Source of the DNA: Serratia silvae | Lineage (GTDB): Bacteria > Pseudomonadota > Gammaproteobacteria > Enterobacterales > Enterobacteriaceae | Length of the DNA stretch: 64,000 bases | Direction: 5' to 3' | Assembly: GCF_023282985.1 (NCBI RefSeq) | Contig: NZ_JAGQDC010000020.1 | Location: forward strand, 1 to 64,000 | Shown here: in pieces, positions 42,605 to 51,375 of the stretch | Position numbering within the stretch: position 1 is the first letter of the stretch | Layout of the letters: the number at the start of each line of letters is the position of its first letter | Notes under the pieces: generated by a model | Database searches by the model: none | The model's input: only the letters and a program-made list of their open reading frames with translations | What the model was told of the DNA's origin: nothing | Made by a program: the position numbers and the translations under genes

Positions 42605-43213
42605 ATGAAAGCACTAACTACCAGACAGCAAGAGGTCTACGACCTGATTCGCGATCATATTTCGCAAACGGGCATGCCACCGACGCGTGCCGAGATCGCA
42701 ATGCGCCTGGGGTTCCGCTCACCAAATGCCGCAGAAGAGCACTTGAAGGCGCTGGCTCGTAAAGGCGTTATCGAGATCATCTCCGGTGCTTCACGCGGTA
42801 TCCGCCTGCTGATGGAAGACGAAGAGGGTTTACCTCTGGTGGGCCGTGTGGCTGCCGGTGAACCTCTGTTGGCTCAACAGCATATTGAAGGACACTATAA
42901 GGTTGATCCTTCTCTGTTCAAGCCTAATGCTGATTTCCTGCTGCGCGTTAGCGGCATGTCGATGCGTGACATCGGCATTTTGGATGGCGATCTGCTGGCG
43001 GTGCATAAGACTCAAGACGTACGCAATGGCCAGGTTGTCGTCGCCCGTATTGAAGACGAGGTCACGGTCAAGCGCCTGAAGAAACACGGTAACGTCGTCG
43101 AACTGCTGCCAGAAAACAGTGAATTCCAACCGATTGTGGTCGATCTGCGCCAGCAGAACTTCACCATCGAAGGCCTGGCGGTGGGTGTGATCCGTAACGG
43201 TGACTGGATCTAA
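42605..43213 (+). CDS. lexA: SOS repressor LexA
   Basis: Represses SOS genes and cleaves itself when RecA filaments form. The 202-residue protein has the E. coli length, with an N-terminal winged HTH (about 1-70) and the Ala84-Gly85 cleavage site in RVAAGEP. The catalytic pair is Ser119 (SGMSM) and Lys156 (VTVKRL), all at E. coli positions. GGGGG precedes the ATG. It heads an operon with dinF. Confidence 0.98.
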   Translation: MKALTTRQQEVYDLIRDHISQTGMPPTRAEIAMRLGFRSPNAAEEHLKALARKGVIEIISGASRGIRLLMEDEEGLPLVGRVAAGEPLLAQQHIEGHYKVDPSLFKPNADFLLRVSGMSMRDIGILDGDLLAVHKTQDVRNGQVVVARIEDEVTVKRLKKHGNVVELLPENSEFQPIVVDLRQQNFTIEGLAVGVIRNGDWI

Positions 43214-43251
43214 CCGTTTTACCTCGTATTGCAGCCCTTTAAAACGGCAAG

Positions 43252-43275
43252 CATCGCCCCAACTCTGGGGCGATG
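43252..43275 (+). terminator. lexA-dinF intergenic hairpin
   Basis: A perfect 9-bp stem (CATCGCCCC / GGGGCGATG) with an AACTCT loop, followed by only a weak T stretch. It probably gives partial termination so that dinF is made at a lower level than lexA. Confidence 0.65.
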
Positions 43276-43324
43276 TCATTTCTAAGCTACGCTAAAATCC
43301 ATGCTTGTACGGGAACATATCGCT

Positions 43325-44674
43325 ATGCGCCTGCTTTCTGCCTTCACCAGTAACACCGACAAAGCTCTGTGGCGCCTGGCGTTGCCGATGATCTTCTCCA
43401 ATATTACCGTCCCATTGCTTGGTCTGGTGGATACCGCCGTTATCGGCCATCTTGATAGCCCTAGCTACCTTGGTGGGGTCGCGGTCGGTTCCATGGCCAC
43501 CAGCTTCCTGTTTATGCTGTTGCTGTTCCTGCGAATGAGTACTACCGGGCTGACTGCACAGGCGTTAGGGGCGCAAGATCCCTATAGGTTGGCCCGTGCC
43601 TTTATGCAGCCGTTATTGTTGGCGCTGGTGGCCGGGGTGGCGATTGTGCTGTTGCGAACCCCGTTGATCACATTGGCGTTGAACATCGTGGGTGGCGATC
43701 GGCAAGTTTTGGTGCAAGCCCGGCTGTTTCTGGAGATCCGCTGGCTAAGTGCCCCGGCGGCGTTGGCCAATATGGTGCTGCTCGGCTGGTTGCTGGGAGT
43801 GCAGTACGTGCGGGCACCGGTGATCTTGTTGATTGTCGGCAACCTGCTGAACATCGTGCTGGATATCTGGTTGGTGATGGGGCTGGGTTGGAACGTGCAG
43901 GGGGCTGCAACTGCCACGGTGATTGCTGAGTACGCCACGCTGTTGCTGGGGTTGTGGTTAGCATGGCGGGTACTGCGCTTACGGGGTATTTCGCTGGCGA
44001 TGCTGCGCACCGCCTGGCGTGGAGATCTGCGCCGCCTGCTGGCTCTTAACCGCGACATTATGCTGCGCTCGTTATTACTGCAACTGTGTTTTGCCTCGTT
44101 GACTATTCTGGGGGCTCGCATGGGCGGGGAAGTGGTGGCGGTGAATGCGGTGCTGATGAATCTGCTGACCTTTACCGCCTATGCACTGGATGGTTTTGCC
44201 TATGCGGTGGAAGCTCATTCCGGCCACGCTTATGGGGCGCGGGACGGGCGGCAACTGCGTAAAGTATGGCGTGCAGCCTGTCGGCAGGCTTGCCTGGTTG
44301 CCTGTGGTTTTGCCGTTATTTATCTGTTCGCCGGGCAGCAGATTGTGGCGGGTTTAACTTCTCTGCCGGAACTGCGTGTGCTGGCAAATCATTATTTGCC
44401 CTGGCAGGTGGTGCTGCCTCTGGTGGGGGTTTGGTGTTATCTGCTGGACGGCATGTTTATCGGCGCTACGCGTGGCGCAGAGATGCGAAACAGCATGGCG
44501 GTCGCCGCAGCGGGTTACGGGCTGGCGTTGTTTACCCTGCCGGTATTGGGTAACCATGGTTTATGGTTGGCTCTGGCGGTATTCCTGGCACTGCGCGGGG
44601 CTGCTTTGGGCTGGGTATGGCACCGCCATAGCGTGCAAGGCACCTGGTTTTCATCCCCCATTAGCAATGAATAG
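43325..44674 (+). CDS. dinF: MATE-family efflux protein DinF
   Basis: SOS-induced inner-membrane antiporter of the MATE family, linked in E. coli to protection from oxidative stress and bile salts. From ATG 43325 it is 449 residues with about twelve hydrophobic segments. The blocks LPMIFSNITVPLLGLVDTAV, FLRMSTTGLTAQALGA and YALDGFAYAVEAHSGHAYG match E. coli DinF. An ATG at 43301 is also in frame; neither start has a strong ribosome site, so the N-terminus is uncertain. Confidence 0.93.
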   Translation: MRLLSAFTSNTDKALWRLALPMIFSNITVPLLGLVDTAVIGHLDSPSYLGGVAVGSMATSFLFMLLLFLRMSTTGLTAQALGAQDPYRLARAFMQPLLLALVAGVAIVLLRTPLITLALNIVGGDRQVLVQARLFLEIRWLSAPAALANMVLLGWLLGVQYVRAPVILLIVGNLLNIVLDIWLVMGLGWNVQGAATATVIAEYATLLLGLWLAWRVLRLRGISLAMLRTAWRGDLRRLLALNRDIMLRSLLLQLCFASLTILGARMGGEVVAVNAVLMNLLTFTAYALDGFAYAVEAHSGHAYGARDGRQLRKVWRAACRQACLVACGFAVIYLFAGQQIVAGLTSLPELRVLANHYLPWQVVLPLVGVWCYLLDGMFIGATRGAEMRNSMAVAAAGYGLALFTLPVLGNHGLWLALAVFLALRGAALGWVWHRHSVQGTWFSSPISNE

Positions 44675-44969
44675 GCCAGTTTAGTTGATGATATGGGGTG
44701 GTTATTTATATTTTGTTACATGTCACATTGCGGTTTTGGTTCGCTTGCTTACTGTTTTAATAGCGTTTTTTGCTATTAAGATTTTTCTTATCCAGATTTA
44801 ATGCTGCTTTGTAGGTGTTTTTCGTTATGGGTGACTATAGTTAATCATGTGGCTGGCGAATTAAGCTCGCGCTTAATTGGCAACGGACGCATTAGATAAC
44901 CTTAAATTTGACTCAGTTAAGTCCAGCCAGATTTATCTAAAACTGACAACCAAGAGTAACGGAGAGATT

Positions 44970-45179
44970 ATGAACAAAGATCAAGCCGACGGTAACTGGA
45001 AGCAGTTTAAAGGTAAAGTGAAGGAAAAATGGGGCAAGCTGACCGATGACGATATCACCGTTATCGAAGGGAAACGCGAACAGCTGGTCGGTAAAATCCA
45101 GGAACGCTATGGCTACCAGAAAGAGGCAGCCGAAAAAGAAGTTAAAGCCTGGGAAGATCACAGTAAGTATCGTTGGTAG
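44970..45179 (+). CDS. yjbJ: CsbD-family stress protein YjbJ
   Basis: A 69-residue hydrophilic protein matching E. coli YjbJ over its whole length, an abundant sigma-S-type stress protein of unknown function. It opens MNKDQADGNWKQFKGKVKE and ends SKYRW. The ATG at 44970 follows GGAGAG. The 295-bp AT-rich gap after dinF holds its leader; no distinct motif was recognised there. Confidence 0.93.
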   Translation: MNKDQADGNWKQFKGKVKEKWGKLTDDDITVIEGKREQLVGKIQERYGYQKEAAEKEVKAWEDHSKYRW

Positions 45180-45294
45180 CGCGATGAGCCGCTGAGTATT
45201 GCGGCGCTACGACACTATCCGGCCTGGCAGATTTCCCCCCTGCCATGGCCACGGGAACAAGGATGTACCCGCTCACACCTGCAATCCAATCCGC

Positions 45295-45804
45295 TTATTT
45301 TTTCTTTACCACTATGCTGTGGTCATGATCGCAATCGTGTTTGTTCTCACAATTTTCAACCACCACGCAGGTTGAACACAGACCGTGGGCTTCCACTACG
45401 CTGTGACGCAGCACAAACCCTGATTCTTGAGCCAGTTTCTGCAAGGTTTCTTCTACCCCTTCGGTCGTGCGCTCCGTGACCTGTCCGCAGCGATCGCAGA
45501 TAAACAAGGCAGAGGTATGCATCGGCTGCTCGAAGTGATGGCACAGCACATAGCTGTTTGCCGACTCAACGCGGTGGATAAACCCCTGTTCGAGTAAAAA
45601 ATCCAGTGCACGATAGACCGTAGGTGGCTTGGCCTGCGGCTCCGCTACGCGCAGTAAATCCAGCAAATCGTAAGCGCTGATGGCACCGGGTTGCTCAGCC
45701 ATCAGGCGTAACACTTCCAGCCGTTGCGGGGTCAGTCGCACGTTGCGTTGCTGACAGAGTTGTTCAGCCTGCGCGAGCAGCTTTTCCTGGTTGGTTGAGT
45801 TCAT
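45295..45804 (-). CDS. zur: zinc uptake regulator Zur
   Basis: Fur-family repressor that shuts off zinc import when zinc is sufficient. The 169-residue protein (E. coli 171) has an N-terminal winged helix with the segment LTPQRLEVLRLM. Metal-site residues lie in CHHFEQPMH and CDRCG, and a second cysteine cluster (CSTC, CENKHDCDHDH) is at the C-terminus. I chose MNSTNQEK at 45804; the ORF extends further upstream without support. It lies between yjbJ and dusA as in E. coli. Confidence 0.94.
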   Translation of the reverse strand: MNSTNQEKLLAQAEQLCQQRNVRLTPQRLEVLRLMAEQPGAISAYDLLDLLRVAEPQAKPPTVYRALDFLLEQGFIHRVESANSYVLCHHFEQPMHTSALFICDRCGQVTERTTEGVEETLQKLAQESGFVLRHSVVEAHGLCSTCVVVENCENKHDCDHDHSIVVKKK

Positions 45805-46024
45805 GGCAATTATCCGGCTACGCAAAGAAGCCGATTTTATCATGTTTCAGCGTAATCGCCGAGGGTTGCCCCGCTTTCCCTGTGTAACGCGGCAAATCGG
45901 GCAATTTTCCGGAGCAAGGCTAGCCAGAATGAGATGCGGGTCACGGTTTGTCACTTTATAGGATAGGCTACATTCGGGCACGGCGGTATAACCTGCGAGG
46001 AGACAAACCTTTCAGGAGCCTGGG

Positions 46025-46141
46025 ATGTCAGAAAGAGAGAAGTTGCTGCTTGGCGAGGTGTATAACAACCGTGGTGTTTCTCGACCCAGGATGAACGACG
46101 ATTTTCCCAAGAGCATCGATTGTCGTTATAATAGCCGTTTG
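46025..46141 (+). pseudogene. remnant of a maltose/galactoside O-acetyltransferase N-terminus
   Basis: An ATG with a strong CAGGAG site opens a frame reading MSEREKLLLGEVYNN, with a RYNSRL segment 22 residues later. This spacing and wording fit the N-terminal Mac domain of Maa/LacA acetyltransferases (M-EKEK-L-GE-Y ... YN). The left-handed helix catalytic domain is absent, and after this point the frame runs through the dusA promoter. Best read as a decayed 5' fragment; a chance match cannot be excluded. Confidence 0.4.
46104..46132 (+). promoter_or_regulatory. putative dusA promoter
   Basis: A perfect TATAAT -10 (46127-46132) has a TTCCCA -35 (46104-46109) 17 bp upstream, about 70 bases before the dusA start. 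It lies inside the acetyltransferase remnant. No other clear feature is seen in the 399-bp zur-dusA gap. Confidence 0.5.
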
Positions 46142-46203
46142 CGGCATCGGCATAGCGCGTCGGTTGTCGAGTCCCGGACTTATCAGGTAGCCAGTAACTC
46201 AGC

Positions 46204-47214
46204 ATGACGAAAGATATTAACAACACCCAATACGCCGCCAATCGTTTCTCCATTGCCCCTATGTTGGACTGGACCGATCGCCATTGCCGTTACTTCCATC
46301 GTCTGCTGAGCAAGGAAACGCTGCTGTACACCGAAATGGTGACTACAGGTGCGATCATCCACGGTAAAGGTGACTACCTGGCATACAGCGAGGAAGAGCA
46401 CCCCGTGGCATTGCAGTTAGGGGGCAGCGATCCGGCAGCATTGGCACACTGCGCCAAATTGGCGGAGCAGCGTGGCTATGACGAGATCAACCTTAACGTC
46501 GGTTGTCCGTCAGATCGGGTTCAGAACGGCATGTTTGGTGCCTGCCTGATGGGGCAGGCGACGTTGGTGGCCGACTGTATCAAAGCGATGCGTGATGTGG
46601 TGTCGATCCCGGTGACGGTAAAAACCCGTATTGGCATTGATGACCAGGACAGCTATGAATTCCTGTGTGATTTTATCTCTACCGTCGCTGGGCGTGGAGA
46701 ATGCGATATGTTCACCATTCATGCCCGTAAAGCCTGGCTTTCTGGCCTGAGCCCGAAAGAAAACCGCGAAGTCCCTCCGTTGGACTATCCGCGCGTTTAT
46801 CAACTGAAACGTGACTTCCCGGCACTGACCATTGCGATCAACGGCGGCGTGAAAACGCTGGAAGAAGCCCAACAGCATCTGCAACATCTGGACGGTGTGA
46901 TGATGGGGCGCGAGGCGTACCAAAATCCAGGCATTCTGGCACGGGTCGACAGCGAGATTTTCGGCTGCCAGAGCGAGGTGATGGACAGCGTGGCGATTAT
47001 TGAATCGTTGTATCCCTACATCGAGCGCGAGCTGGCGAACGGCACCTATCTGGGCCATATCACCCGCCATATTCTTGGCCTGTTCCAAGGCATTCCTGGA
47101 GCGCGGCAGTGGCGCCGTCATCTGAGTGAAAATGCCCATAAGCCGGGAGCCGATGTGCGCACCGTCGAACAGGCTTTGGCTTTGGTGCGTTCACCGCGCA
47201 CCGAAATGGCATAA
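46204..47214 (+). CDS. dusA: tRNA-dihydrouridine(20/20a) synthase
   Basis: FMN enzyme reducing uridines 20 and 20a in the tRNA D-loop. The 336-residue protein begins its barrel with [18 protein letters not shown] and carries [23 protein letters not shown], with the catalytic cysteine in GACLM (Cys114 here). The FMN-phosphate segment [11 protein letters not shown] and the [11 protein letters not shown] segment follow. The ribosome site is weak. Single gene with its own terminator. Confidence 0.96.
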   Translation: MTKDINNTQYAANRFSIAPMLDWTDRHCRYFHRLLSKETLLYTEMVTTGAIIHGKGDYLAYSEEEHPVALQLGGSDPAALAHCAKLAEQRGYDEINLNVGCPSDRVQNGMFGACLMGQATLVADCIKAMRDVVSIPVTVKTRIGIDDQDSYEFLCDFISTVAGRGECDMFTIHARKAWLSGLSPKENREVPPLDYPRVYQLKRDFPALTIAINGGVKTLEEAQQHLQHLDGVMMGREAYQNPGILARVDSEIFGCQSEVMDSVAIIESLYPYIERELANGTYLGHITRHILGLFQGIPGARQWRRHLSENAHKPGADVRTVEQALALVRSPRTEMA

Positions 47215-47252
47215 TCTGCAAAAACTTGACTAAATGTTGGTTTTTTTGACTA

Positions 47253-47281
47253 AGAGCGTCACAGGTTGTGACGCTCTTTTT
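47253..47281 (+). terminator. dusA terminator
   Basis: AGAGCGTCACA / TGTGACGCTCT stem with a GGT loop followed by five T, 39 bases after the dusA stop. Confidence 0.92.
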
Positions 47282-47314
47282 GCATATTTTCAATAAGTTA
47301 GATTTTATGCCAAG

Positions 47315-47331
47315 TTGGCACGCTTCTTGTA
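47315..47331 (+). promoter_or_regulatory. sigma-54 promoter of pspG
   Basis: TTGGCACGCTTCTTGTA carries the -24 TTGGCACG and -12 TTGTA elements at the correct spacing for sigma-54 RNA polymerase. In E. coli pspG is driven by sigma-54 with PspF, which would bind upstream, overlapping the dusA terminator region. Confidence 0.88.
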
Positions 47332-47371
47332 AATAGCAATACAGTTGTATTGTTTTGCCAAGGAGCAACCT

Positions 47372-47590
47372 ATGTTAGAACTCTTCTTTCTGATCGGCTT
47401 TGTCGCCATGCTGCTGGTAACCGGTATTTCACTGCTGGGCGTGATGGCCGCGTTATTTGTAGCGGCGGCTTTTATGCTGCTGGGCGGGCTATTTGCCATG
47501 GTGTTTAAACTGCTGCCGTGGCTGATCCTGGCGGTGGTTGGCGTGTGGATATACCGCTCGATGCAGAAATCACAGGTACGCCGCTATTAA
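47372..47590 (+). CDS. pspG: phage shock protein G
   Basis: A 72-residue inner-membrane effector of the phage-shock response (E. coli 80 residues). It has two hydrophobic helices separated by a short turn. The N-terminus MLELFFLIGFVAMLLVTGISLLG resembles E. coli. The C-terminal tail is shorter than in E. coli. The ATG at 47372 follows AAGGAG. The other psp genes are not in the window. Confidence 0.92.
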   Translation: MLELFFLIGFVAMLLVTGISLLGVMAALFVAAAFMLLGGLFAMVFKLLPWLILAVVGVWIYRSMQKSQVRRY

Positions 47591-47744
47591 GATTTTTTGC
47601 CGAAATATCAGTCAGTCACGCTGAAATTCACCATGCTGATTGCTTGCTAGTGTGGTGAGGATCACAGCTTGATGTTTTAAATGCCAATGCGGCACATTAA
47701 ACATATTTTTTACTTATCGGGGCTGCTAGGATGATTTCCGCAGC

Positions 47745-47763
47745 AGTGATGCTAATCATTTTC
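47745..47763 (+). promoter_or_regulatory. Fur-box-like site
   Basis: AGTGATGCTAATCATTTTC matches the 19-bp Fur consensus GATAATGATAATCATTATC at 14 positions, including the contiguous TAATCATT. It lies in a gap with no ORF downstream on +. Confidence 0.45.
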
Positions 47764-47852
47764 ATCACCGTGAGAGCTGACAAGAGTGTTGCTTAAAGCA
47801 ACCCCCATCTCTGGCGGACTCTGCTCTACCCCTACAAAGCGCAGTAAACTAG

Positions 47853-47876
47853 AAAGGGCTCCTTAACGGAGCCCTT
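47853..47876. terminator. bidirectional terminator at the end of the MR/P-like operon
   Basis: AAAGGGCTCC / GGAGCCCTTTT with a short TTAAC loop. On the - strand it lies 69 bases after the last fimbrial gene and has a T-rich tail. On + it would end any transcript from the Fur-box region. Confidence 0.88.
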
Positions 47877-47944
47877 TTAGTGTTGACTACCCCATATTTG
47901 TAATCAAACCAAAAAGCCAACAACGTTGAGTATGGCGGGAATAG

Positions 47945-48787
47945 TCAATCAACATTCATCGTTAACACCACCGATCCCTGATAAGCCCCTGCGGGTAGCT
48001 GCGTATTCTTTTTGCGTAACGTCGATTCTATGGATACCGAGCTCCACGAGCTCACTGTGAGACGCTTGCCAGTCGCAGCAGGTGAACCATTGATCGTTAA
48101 GAATGCCGCTAAAGCCCCATTATTGCCCATGGGCATTCCTGTGGTATTACTATATTGGTTTGCCACAATATGTGCGCTCGCTTGACGATTACAATAAACA
48201 GATATGCTGGTTTTCGCCTTTGCATTGTCGACTTTTGACTCGTCTAATGAACCATAGCTAATAGTGCCGCCTCCCATAGAGCATGAAAGCGGTGGCGGTG
48301 GCGGATTTGTTGGCGGAATCTGCGCTGATTCGTCATCGTAACCTGTAGGGATATAGGAACCATACGAAGAGCCGAGTGACGACCCGAGACTTATGTTAAA
48401 GAAGGTATACCTATCCGTACCTGTTGTTGGCCCGACATCTCCGGTTTGCATAAAAAAGCGGTGAAGTTCGCTTCTGGTCAATTGTCTGCCGTCAGTATAA
48501 TTCTTCTCCTCGTTAAACCCTTTGATATTTCGTGTCAATGTGCATCTAGTTAATTTACCAGGCATCTTCATGTATTTAAATGCGGCTTCACAAGGGTATT
48601 CTTCCCAGGGTAACGATTTCCAGGATATCTTATCAATGATTACCCGCCCATTTACTATTCGATACTCTAGCTCGTCGAGGTAGGTATTCTCAAGGTAACC
48701 ACTCCCTTTCCAAAATGCCATCACCGTATGGGAGGTGGCAAAAAAAAATACCAGTGCCCATCCTATACACGCCAGATATTTTTTCAT
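47945..48787 (-). CDS. fimbrial tip adhesin, MrpH-like
   Basis: A 280-residue two-domain protein. After the signal peptide (ending VMA) comes an N-terminal receptor-type domain (about 25-150) with a cysteine pair. A proline-rich linker (PTNPPPPPL) follows, then a C-terminal pilin-like domain (SCSMGGGTISYG...VVLTMNVD). Size, layout and last place in the operon fit MrpH, the tip adhesin of Proteus MR/P fimbriae. The three-histidine zinc site reported for MrpH is not apparent: the N-domain has a single His. Ligand specificity is therefore probably different. ATG 48787 follows AGAGGG. Confidence 0.78.
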   Translation of the reverse strand: MKKYLACIGWALVFFFATSHTVMAFWKGSGYLENTYLDELEYRIVNGRVIIDKISWKSLPWEEYPCEAAFKYMKMPGKLTRCTLTRNIKGFNEEKNYTDGRQLTRSELHRFFMQTGDVGPTTGTDRYTFFNISLGSSLGSSYGSYIPTGYDDESAQIPPTNPPPPPLSCSMGGGTISYGSLDESKVDNAKAKTSISVYCNRQASAHIVANQYSNTTGMPMGNNGALAAFLTINGSPAATGKRLTVSSWSSVSIESTLRKKNTQLPAGAYQGSVVLTMNVD

Positions 48788-48881
48788 TTTCACCCTCTGA
48801 ATCTCAATGTCTTTCTATATACGAAATAGCTTTCTATCATGCCAGTTATTTAGCGTGGGTTGACGACGCCTCTCTGGAGCG

Positions 48882-49442
48882 CTATTCATACTCAAGTTTA
48901 AACGTTGCTGTGCCACTGAATGAACCACGTTTAATGGTTTTCTCCGCGATTGCTTTCGGTTCGCCCTGAATATAGGCTTTCATTACAATAACATTACTGC
49001 CGGCCTGCAGGGGGTATTTGCCACTGGCTTTATTGAATGGCAAGGGTTCTGCCGCCAATGTTTCCAGCCCAATAGCAATTCCCTGAGCTTGACTGCTGGC
49101 ATCCACCGCTAACAAACCCGATAGGGCGCTGCTTTCGGTCCCAAGGAAAGTCACTTTCACCAGCTTGGCGATGGCTAGATCACATTCTGTCAGTCGAAGT
49201 TCAAACCTTTTCCCTCCAGTACGTTTATACGTATACAGGTACTTGTCTATAATAGTGCCAAAATCCAAAAGGATTTCTCCTTGCCCTGATGGGATCACAC
49301 AAGGTTCAGCTATCAAGGTGCCGAAAAAATGCACATTGTCTGTCTCTGCCGCCAATGCGGTATACACCGGTGCCAATAGCAGAAACAGCGCCAGAGAGTA
49401 TCCCTTAAGAGGGCGGAGGTATCTGTCGATGATGCGTTTCAT
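48882..49442 (-). CDS. minor fimbrial subunit, MrpG-like
   Basis: A 186-residue pilin with a signal peptide ending ALAA, a cysteine pair (PCVIPSG, TECDLA) and the C-terminal beta-strand FSGTATFKLEYE used for donor-strand exchange. Its position between the MrpF-like and MrpH-like genes makes it the probable MrpG equivalent, next to the tip adhesin. A GTG at 49445 precedes the chosen ATG 49442. Signature segments typical of the fimbrial family are present throughout. Confidence 0.8.
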   Translation of the reverse strand: MKRIIDRYLRPLKGYSLALFLLLAPVYTALAAETDNVHFFGTLIAEPCVIPSGQGEILLDFGTIIDKYLYTYKRTGGKRFELRLTECDLAIAKLVKVTFLGTESSALSGLLAVDASSQAQGIAIGLETLAAEPLPFNKASGKYPLQAGSNVIVMKAYIQGEPKAIAEKTIKRGSFSGTATFKLEYE

Positions 49443-49452
49443 CACTTTTCCT

Positions 49453-49947
49453 CTATTGATAATCGGCTCTCAGGGTGGCCCAAGCTTCAAATGGCCCTTC
49501 TGTCAGCACTGAGTTACTTTTCTTCACCAGTACCGCCTCCAACAGTGGTGGATAGCCCTTTACAATCGTCAATGTGCTGCCTGGCAAAAAAGGTCGATTG
49601 CTCTGGTATATTTTAATCCCCAGATTATCTTTGGTTGTTTTTAGCACCTGCTCATCGAACACGGCCGCATTGCCATTCAATGTCAGTGTTAACATCGAAT
49701 AATCATTTGTGCCTTTATCGCAGCTGATCTGGTAATTCACTTTCTTGCGATGATTAACACCGTCCACCGAGTTGATCCCGATCTGATCGCTGAACGCGAC
49801 ATCGACCTGACCACCATCATTAATGGTGCATTGCGGCGGAGCGATCAACGTACCGCGAAACGTCACATTTACTTGTGCCTGTACGGCAATCGGGATCAAC
49901 AATAGACCCGCCCGTAGAAGTCCCTGGATAGCCCACGTTTTATGCAT
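49453..49947 (-). CDS. minor fimbrial subunit, MrpF-like
   Basis: A 164-residue pilin with a signal peptide ending VQA, the cysteine pair in PPQCTIND and ISCDKG, and a C-terminal ATLRADYQ strand. It closely resembles the next upstream gene in layout (both have an NxRxKVNYxxSC segment), so the two are probable duplicates. The ATG follows GGGAG, 12 bases after the MrpE-like gene. Confidence 0.8.
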   Translation of the reverse strand: MHKTWAIQGLLRAGLLLIPIAVQAQVNVTFRGTLIAPPQCTINDGGQVDVAFSDQIGINSVDGVNHRKKVNYQISCDKGTNDYSMLTLTLNGNAAVFDEQVLKTTKDNLGIKIYQSNRPFLPGSTLTIVKGYPPLLEAVLVKKSNSVLTEGPFEAWATLRADYQ

Positions 49948-49959
49948 ATTCTGCTCCCG

Positions 49960-50457
49960 CTATTGATACGCAACTTTCAGGGTAGCCGTCGTCGAGAACT
50001 CCCCAGTATCAAGCGTGGTATTGGGCGCTTTGACCGGAACCGCTTCTAATACTGGTAAGTTCGGGTAGGTAAACGCCAGCCATTCATTGATTGCCAAACG
50101 CTTGCCTCCCTGTAACAAGGCAATCCCTAACCCCATTTTATTGGTCTGCAACGCTTTGGGGTCAAACCATGCTGAAGTCCCCTGAAATTGTAACTTTATG
50201 GCATTTGGTGAATTTGCAGAGCAGGACAGCGTATAATTCACCTTCTGACGATAATTTTCGCCATTCACCTGGGTGGTCATCACATCGGTAAAGTCTACGA
50301 CGATCGGCTCGTTATCGTTCAATTTACAGGGGAGAGCGGCCGTCACGGTGACAGAGACTTTTACCGTTGATGTCGCCTCCACCTTGGCCTCTGCCACCCA
50401 TGGCAAACCCAGCAGTATCCCAAACAAGTAACAACACTGTTTCTGGCGTACTCTCAT
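49960..50457 (-). CDS. minor fimbrial subunit, MrpE-like
   Basis: A 165-residue pilin with a signal peptide ending AEA, the cysteine pair in LPCKLND and LSCSAN, and a C-terminal ATLKVAYQ strand. It follows the chaperone gene. It is probably an adaptor subunit of the pilus, by analogy with MrpE. The ATG follows GGGGAGAAGAA. Confidence 0.8.
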   Translation of the reverse strand: MRVRQKQCCYLFGILLGLPWVAEAKVEATSTVKVSVTVTAALPCKLNDNEPIVVDFTDVMTTQVNGENYRQKVNYTLSCSANSPNAIKLQFQGTSAWFDPKALQTNKMGLGIALLQGGKRLAINEWLAFTYPNLPVLEAVPVKAPNTTLDTGEFSTTATLKVAYQ

Positions 50458-50547
50458 TTCTTCTCCCCCAACACGAGAACCTTGTGTTCCCGTGGTGCGC
50501 CGTTGTATCTCGTTTGCCCGTCACTTTCACTGTGACCCACCTGGCGC

Positions 50548-51330
50548 TTATTGTTTTCTTTTCTCTGGCATCACCGTACAACGGTTTCCACTGCAGCTAA
50601 AACTTAGCTGTGGACGACCACCATAGTCATTGACATAGGTAAGCACCGGGCTGGAACCAATACTTGCGACGCTCACCGTCAGTGGCATTGTTCCCTGTGG
50701 TGGCACCATCAGGGGTTCAAATCCGTTGATACTCGGCCCTTGTTTCTTACTGCTGCCATCAACCAAAGTGACATAGTACGGTGTTGGGTTGTTCACCATG
50801 TACTGGTCGCCCTGCCGTGTCAGTGTCAGTTGTTCCTGTGGCGGAGTGCTGTTGTCGTTGATGGCAATCGCTATTGGGCGGTAAAACAGTTTGATCCGTG
50901 TCTGCAGGGCAATCTGTAACGTATTCGGCTTACTACTTTTCGGCGGAATTTCCCTCAGGTTGAAATAGAAAACAGTCTCCCGGTCTTGTGGCAGTTGCTT
51001 GGCCACCGGTAGCGACTGGATTTTTACCTGGCTTGGCTTTCCTGGCTCAACTCGCTGCACGGGGGGAAGAACAGTCAGTGGGCTGTTGATTTTATTGCCT
51101 TTTTCATCTTCAATCCAACCCTGAGCCAGGTACGGTAGTTGCTTATTGTTATTACTGATATTCAGGCTCACCGAGTTCTGGCTACCGTCGAAAATGACTC
51201 GGGTCCGATCCAAGGCAATAGCCGCCTGAGCCTGCTGAACAACTAGTGGCCCCAGCAGCGTGACGATCATTGCTGCCGGCATCAACCCCATGTTTGCCCT
51301 ATCAAAAAGTTGCTTTATGTAAAATTTCAT
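50548..51330 (-). CDS. periplasmic fimbrial chaperone, MrpD-like
   Basis: A 260-residue PapD-type chaperone with a signal peptide ending AQAA. The first domain starts IALDRTRVIFDGSQNSVSLNISN. The G1 and signature segment TVFYFNLREIPPKS is present, as is the RIKLFYRP segment that precedes the second domain. Short F1-G1 loop type, as for rod-forming fimbriae. The start has a weak ribosome site. It follows the usher by 45 bases. Confidence 0.9.
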   Translation of the reverse strand: MKFYIKQLFDRANMGLMPAAMIVTLLGPLVVQQAQAAIALDRTRVIFDGSQNSVSLNISNNNKQLPYLAQGWIEDEKGNKINSPLTVLPPVQRVEPGKPSQVKIQSLPVAKQLPQDRETVFYFNLREIPPKSSKPNTLQIALQTRIKLFYRPIAIAINDNSTPPQEQLTLTRQGDQYMVNNPTPYYVTLVDGSSKKQGPSINGFEPLMVPPQGTMPLTVSVASIGSSPVLTYVNDYGGRPQLSFSCSGNRCTVMPEKRKQ

Positions 51331-51375
51331 GTTTCGTATTACCTGTTTTTTGGCTCCATTGGCCTGGTTAAACGG

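Larger units (their letters stand above)
47591..47944. other. pspG-fimbrial intergenic gap, candidate iron-regulated transcript
   Basis: This 354-bp gap holds no coding ORF. A Fur-box-like sequence lies at 47745-47763 and a bidirectional terminator at 47853-47876. A small GTTGC / GCAAC hairpin (about 47788-47802) lies between them. The layout suggests a Fur-controlled small RNA of roughly 100-140 nt on the + strand, but the sequence does not show the RyhB core that I know. Confidence 0.35.

Noticed and set aside
46121-46138. Zur box upstream of dusA (TGTCGTTATAATAGCC)
   Set aside because: Only the central GTTATAAT matches and the sequence is not palindromic; it is better explained as a -10 element.
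45951-46253. 100-codon ORF on the - strand between zur and dusA starting with a hydrophobic segment
   Set aside because: It overlaps the dusA start and promoter, has no recognisable domain, and its C-terminal part is of low quality. More likely antisense noise.
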